A stretch of 17,592 nt of DNA from an uncultured bacterium. GTDB taxonomy: Bacteria; Actinomycetota; Aquicultoria; SKW223; CALKMS01. Position numbers and translations under genes: made by a program. The notes under the pieces are model-generated. The model did not search any database and was not told where the DNA came from. It was given only the letters and a program-made list of their open reading frames with translations. Shown here one piece after another: positions 15,163-17,592 of the stretch (position 1 is its first letter; each line of letters begins with the position of its first letter). The stretch lies in contig CALKMS010000011.1 of the NCBI GenBank assembly GCA_938091145.1, positions 1 through 17,592 on the forward strand, read 5' to 3'.

Positions 15163-16170
15163 CTATTTTTCTTTTGGTCTAAGCGATGGCGGAAAGAAAA
15201 ACTGAACTATCCTTTTAACCAATCCACCAGCACCCTTTAACCCAGAAGAAATTGGTTCAGGTGCTTTTCTGGAAAGACCAGCCATAAACCTTTGCAACCC
15301 GCTTATAATTGGAAGGCCCTTGGTCGGCTGGTGAATCAAAGGAGCATAACCGGCTATAGAAGGAGAAGCATCAGGATGACAACGAGCACACGTCTTTGGC
15401 AAGTTGCGTTCAGAAATAGTCGAAGAAGAAACTTTTTTTGGCAAAATAGTGTGGTAGCCATGACAATCCCAGCAAGCCGGTGAGTCAAGGGCTTTAGTCT
15501 TGTAAGCACGACCGTGATAGTAGTCATTATAATTGTAATATTCAGTTAAATGGCATCCTTCTTTGCCGCAAACCTCCTTGGCTGAAAAGAAAAATTTTTT
15601 TCGATAAGCTTTGTCTTTTTTTAAGCTTTTAATTCCATGAGAGCCATGGCAATCACCACAAGTTGCCCCACCCTTTGGATCATTACCTAAAGCTAACTCC
15701 GCATGTCGGCTGGGTAAATAAGCCTTGTATTGCTTTTCGTGATCTTTGCATCGGATACAAGAAAGTCCAGCGGTCTTACGGTAATTCTGCTTAGTTTCGT
15801 AAGGGTGAGCCTGATAAGTAAAGTCAAGGTGGCAATCCGTACAAGCTATTGAGTTGTGAACAGAAGAAAGGATTTCAGCAGGATTAACATAAAAGGAAAT
15901 GGTTTTCGTTCCAACCAACCGCTTTAGTTTCGGATCAGAATGACAAACTAAACAGCCAAGCTGGCGCTGATAATAAACTGTCGTCCCCTCTTTTGTTTTG
16001 ACCACTCCGCGGGTTAACTCTTTGAGCTCTTTTTTCGTTATTTCTTTTTTTTCTGGCACCACGGGAGGCGAAGGGAAAACTCCAATCTTAAAAGCAACAA
16101 CCAAAAAGCCAACCAACACTAATAAGAGGAGGATGGTAAAATGGGTTATTTTTATTGTAACTACTTTCAA
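15163..16170 (-). CDS. Membrane-anchored multihaem cytochrome c with CXXCK and CX4CH motifs
   Basis: The 335-residue protein has one N-terminal transmembrane helix (about 10-31) and an extracytoplasmic region with seven haem-binding motifs: CLVCH (73), CTDCH (110), CIRCK (138), CGDCH (171), CGKEGCH (201), CWDCH (233) and CARCH (261). The third has Lys where His is usual, as in the catalytic haem of NrfA nitrite reductases; the fifth has four residues between the cysteines. The region Y-x-x-Y-L-P-S-R-H-A-E-L-A-L-G followed by C-G-D-C-H-G-S-H-G-I is typical of cytochromes in quinol-linked multihaem systems. The start is TTG at 16170; it overlaps the TGA of the cytochrome b gene (TTGA), with AGGGGGAG upstream. 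Likely job: take electrons from, or give them to, the cytochrome b encoded before it and the 22-haem protein after it. A reductase activity at the CXXCK haem is possible but not shown. Confidence 0.87.
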   Translation of the reverse strand: MKVVTIKITHFTILLLLVLVGFLVVAFKIGVFPSPPVVPEKKEITKKELKELTRGVVKTKEGTTVYYQRQLGCLVCHSDPKLKRLVGTKTISFYVNPAEILSSVHNSIACTDCHLDFTYQAHPYETKQNYRKTAGLSCIRCKDHEKQYKAYLPSRHAELALGNDPKGGATCGDCHGSHGIKSLKKDKAYRKKFFFSAKEVCGKEGCHLTEYYNYNDYYHGRAYKTKALDSPACWDCHGYHTILPKKVSSSTISERNLPKTCARCHPDASPSIAGYAPLIHQPTKGLPIISGLQRFMAGLSRKAPEPISSGLKGAGGLVKRIVQFFFPPSLRPKEK

Positions 16171-17072
16171 ATATTTTCTCCCCCTTTCCAGTCAAAATCA
16201 GACCCAGTTGGTTTAGTTGGAGGATAAGGTGAGCCTTCTTCGACTGGTAAATGAGGTGACGGTTTATGATGAATTTCTTCGCCATGACCACTGTAGCTTT
16301 CTCCACTGTGCTTTTCATGACCTTCACCATGAGATACATGCTCAGCGGGCACAACGCCAAAAAAGTCAAGCAAAGCATTAAAACCTTCAGTCGATGCCAA
16401 ATAGACGTGGACAGTAGTTAAAATGATAAATAGCCAGGCAATTATATAGTGACCAATCCTAGCGTAAGCTACTGCTCCAGAAAAGCCCACTAATGGTTGA
16501 GCCCAAAAAAGAAAGATTTTTGGCCAGACCAGAGAAAGGCCAGTGTATCCCTGTAAAACCATTAAAACCGGAAACATTACACCATAAGTCAACTTCTGCA
16601 TTGGATTATACTTGGCAAGATGCGGTTTGTCAGAGGCCATAAAAGCGTAGTACATCACTGTAGCAGGAATTGCCTTTATGTCCTGTAAAGTTAAAACAAA
16701 TTCTTTTTTGTCTCGAATGAAAGCGTAGTAAACACGCGCTACAAAGTTAATTCCTACTACATACATGGCAACATAGTGAATGTACCGATAAGGAGTTCTA
16801 TCCATAACAGGAAATCTAATTAAAAACCCTGAAAAAGCCAACAAAATCATGCAGATAACGTGAACAGCGTGCATAATTTTAGGAGCGGGAGGGATAATTT
16901 CTTCATGAAGTGGCCATTGCCAAAGAAAAAATCGCTTATAAAACCGACCGGTCAGAATATTGCCAAGCAAATGCCCACCAAAAAGCGCAACTACCACTAC
17001 GAGGTAAAGACTAAAAAAAATCACATCTGCCCACTGGTTAATGGCTGCTATCATTTCCCCTCCTAGATTCAT
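16167..17072 (-). CDS. Dihaem b-type membrane cytochrome (hydrogenase/formate dehydrogenase gamma type) with His-rich tail
   Basis: Quinone-linked membrane subunit that moves electrons between the quinone pool and extracytoplasmic redox proteins. Five hydrophobic helices lie near residues 15-37, 70-88, 97-118, 162-183 and 203-226. Candidate haem ligands are His68/71, His99, His208 and His222. K-Y-N-P-M-Q-K-L-T-Y (154-163) and R-I-G-H-Y-I-I-A-W ... H-V-Y-L-A are typical of the HyaC/FdnI family. The C-terminal tail (245-274) holds eight His in 30 residues, interspersed with Gly, Ser and Glu, which is unusual for the family and could bind metal. ATG at 17072 has GAGG four bases before it; ATG at 17054 (M-I-A-A-I-N) has a better AGGAGG, so the true start may be 17054. 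It is the first gene of a three-gene operon. The partner enzyme is not certain: it may serve the cytochromes next to it rather than the distant hydrogenase. Confidence 0.87.
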   Translation of the reverse strand: MNLGGEMIAAINQWADVIFFSLYLVVVVALFGGHLLGNILTGRFYKRFFLWQWPLHEEIIPPAPKIMHAVHVICMILLAFSGFLIRFPVMDRTPYRYIHYVAMYVVGINFVARVYYAFIRDKKEFVLTLQDIKAIPATVMYYAFMASDKPHLAKYNPMQKLTYGVMFPVLMVLQGYTGLSLVWPKIFLFWAQPLVGFSGAVAYARIGHYIIAWLFIILTTVHVYLASTEGFNALLDFFGVVPAEHVSHGEGHEKHSGESYSGHGEEIHHKPSPHLPVEEGSPYPPTKPTGSDFDWKGGENI

Positions 17073-17099
17073 TTTTCCTCTTTATCCAATTCAAAATGC

Positions 17100-17129
17100 A
17101 TTCTAACTCAAAAAATAATTTTTAGTCAA
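17100..17129 (-). promoter_or_regulatory. Sigma-70-type promoter for the cytochrome operon
   Basis: TTGACT (17129-17124), 18-base spacer and TAGAAT (17105-17100; five of six matches), placing transcription start about 20 bases before the ATG at 17072. Direction and distance suit the cytochrome b gene. Confidence 0.55.
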
Positions 17130-17203
17130 TTGAAAATAGTCAGAATCAAACAATGTAGCGAAAACTTTTTTTATCATCAACCTAAAGCGAAAACCTATTT
17201 TTT

Positions 17204-17480
17204 GTCATTGCGAGCCTGAGCAAACACCTCTTTTTTGTCATTGTGAGCGAAAACGCCTTTATTTGGTCATTGCGAGCGAGCCGTAAGGCGAGCGTGGCAA
17301 TCCCTGAGATTGCTTCGGGTGCTTACGCACCCTCGCAATGACACCCAGAAAAGTCATTGCGAGCCGAAGTGAAACGGAGGCGTGGCAATCCCTGAGATTG
17401 CTTCGGGTGCTTGCGCACCCTCGCAATGACACCCAGAAAAGTCATTGCGAGCGACGACACTTTCCTTTTGTCATTGCGAG
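17204..17480. repeat. Array of GTCATTGCGAG repeats with two complete inverted-repeat units
   Basis: Two full units, 17266-17342 and 17353-17430, each start with GTCATTGCGAG and end with its reverse complement CTCGCAATGAC, and share an inner part with CGTGGCAATCCCTGAGATTG and a small hairpin, GGGTGC-TTA/TTG-CGCACCC. Single head motifs occur at 17204, 17237 (GTCATTGTGAG), 17441 and 17470, giving six heads. This is the widespread GTCATTGCGAG family of interspersed repeats found in many bacterial genomes; mobility is not shown. From 17481 to the edge no gene or RNA is recognised. Confidence 0.85.
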
Positions 17481-17592
17481 CCGAAGTAATTGTGATTGGC
17501 AATCATTGCCCAAGATGGCTAGCGGTGTGTTTAACTTCAATCCTAAGCAATTTTCTAATCAGGTGTAGGAAAGGTTCTATTCCTCCAGCACG

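Noticed and set aside
17204..17480. CRISPR array
   Set aside because: Repeat heads are unevenly spaced, the full units are long inverted repeats with a shared interior, and no cas gene is present.
17338..17568. Plus-strand open frame of 76 codons
   Set aside because: Most of it is translated repeat sequence.
17540..17592. 3' end of a tRNA at the right edge (GGTTCTATTCC)
   Set aside because: The T-arm stem pairs only partly and no acceptor or anticodon part can be seen.

Overview
The window is a redox gene cluster in which every convincing gene lies on the minus strand, so transcription runs from the right edge to the left. It suggests an anaerobic bacterium. Grounds are strong GGAGG-type ribosome binding sites, sigma-70-like promoters, Tat signal peptides on a hydrogenase and a formate dehydrogenase, many c-type haem motifs, and UGA used both as stop and as selenocysteine (Sec). 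GTG and TTG starts are common, and intergenic DNA is AT-rich. The lineage cannot be fixed from this sequence. A thermophilic or subsurface H2/formate-metabolising bacterium is a guess.

Right block (about 13286-17129). A promoter at 17100-17129 leads into a compact operon: a five-helix b-type cytochrome with a His-rich tail, a membrane-anchored cytochrome with seven haem motifs (one CXXCK, one CX4CH), and an exported 22-haem cytochrome. This looks like a route between the quinone pool and the outside of the membrane. Upstream of it lies an array of GTCATTGCGAG repeats. Middle block (10102-12832): a membrane-anchored TPR protein, then a two-helix protein with an extracytoplasmic NHL propeller and a C-terminal part that faintly resembles a PIN domain.

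Left block (1-9427). After an approximately 840-base AT-rich gap holding a good promoter and a palindrome come the [NiFe]-hydrogenase small subunit, large subunit, a six-haem cytochrome, a Sec-containing formate dehydrogenase catalytic subunit, and its 4Fe-4S partner, which runs off the left edge. The order suggests that electrons pass between H2 and formate, or from both donors, through the shared hexahaem protein outside the cytoplasmic membrane. The right-hand cytochromes may be the link to quinone or to external acceptors; this is inference.

The most striking observation is in the hydrogenase large subunit. The N-terminal nickel-binding motif, normally R-x-C-G-x-C-P-x-x-H, is encoded with UGA at both cysteine positions (R-I-U-G-V-U-P-I-P-H), in an otherwise continuous frame, with hairpins just downstream. 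The C-terminal motif (D-P-C-I-A-C-T-V-H) keeps its cysteines. Described [NiFeSe] enzymes carry Sec in the C-terminal motif, so a double-Sec N-terminal motif, including the Ni-Fe bridging position, would be a different kind of selenium hydrogenase. The formate dehydrogenase gene in the same cluster has a textbook Sec codon and SECIS hairpin, which supports UGA being Sec here. That gene also carries a one-base frame break that may be a sequencing error.
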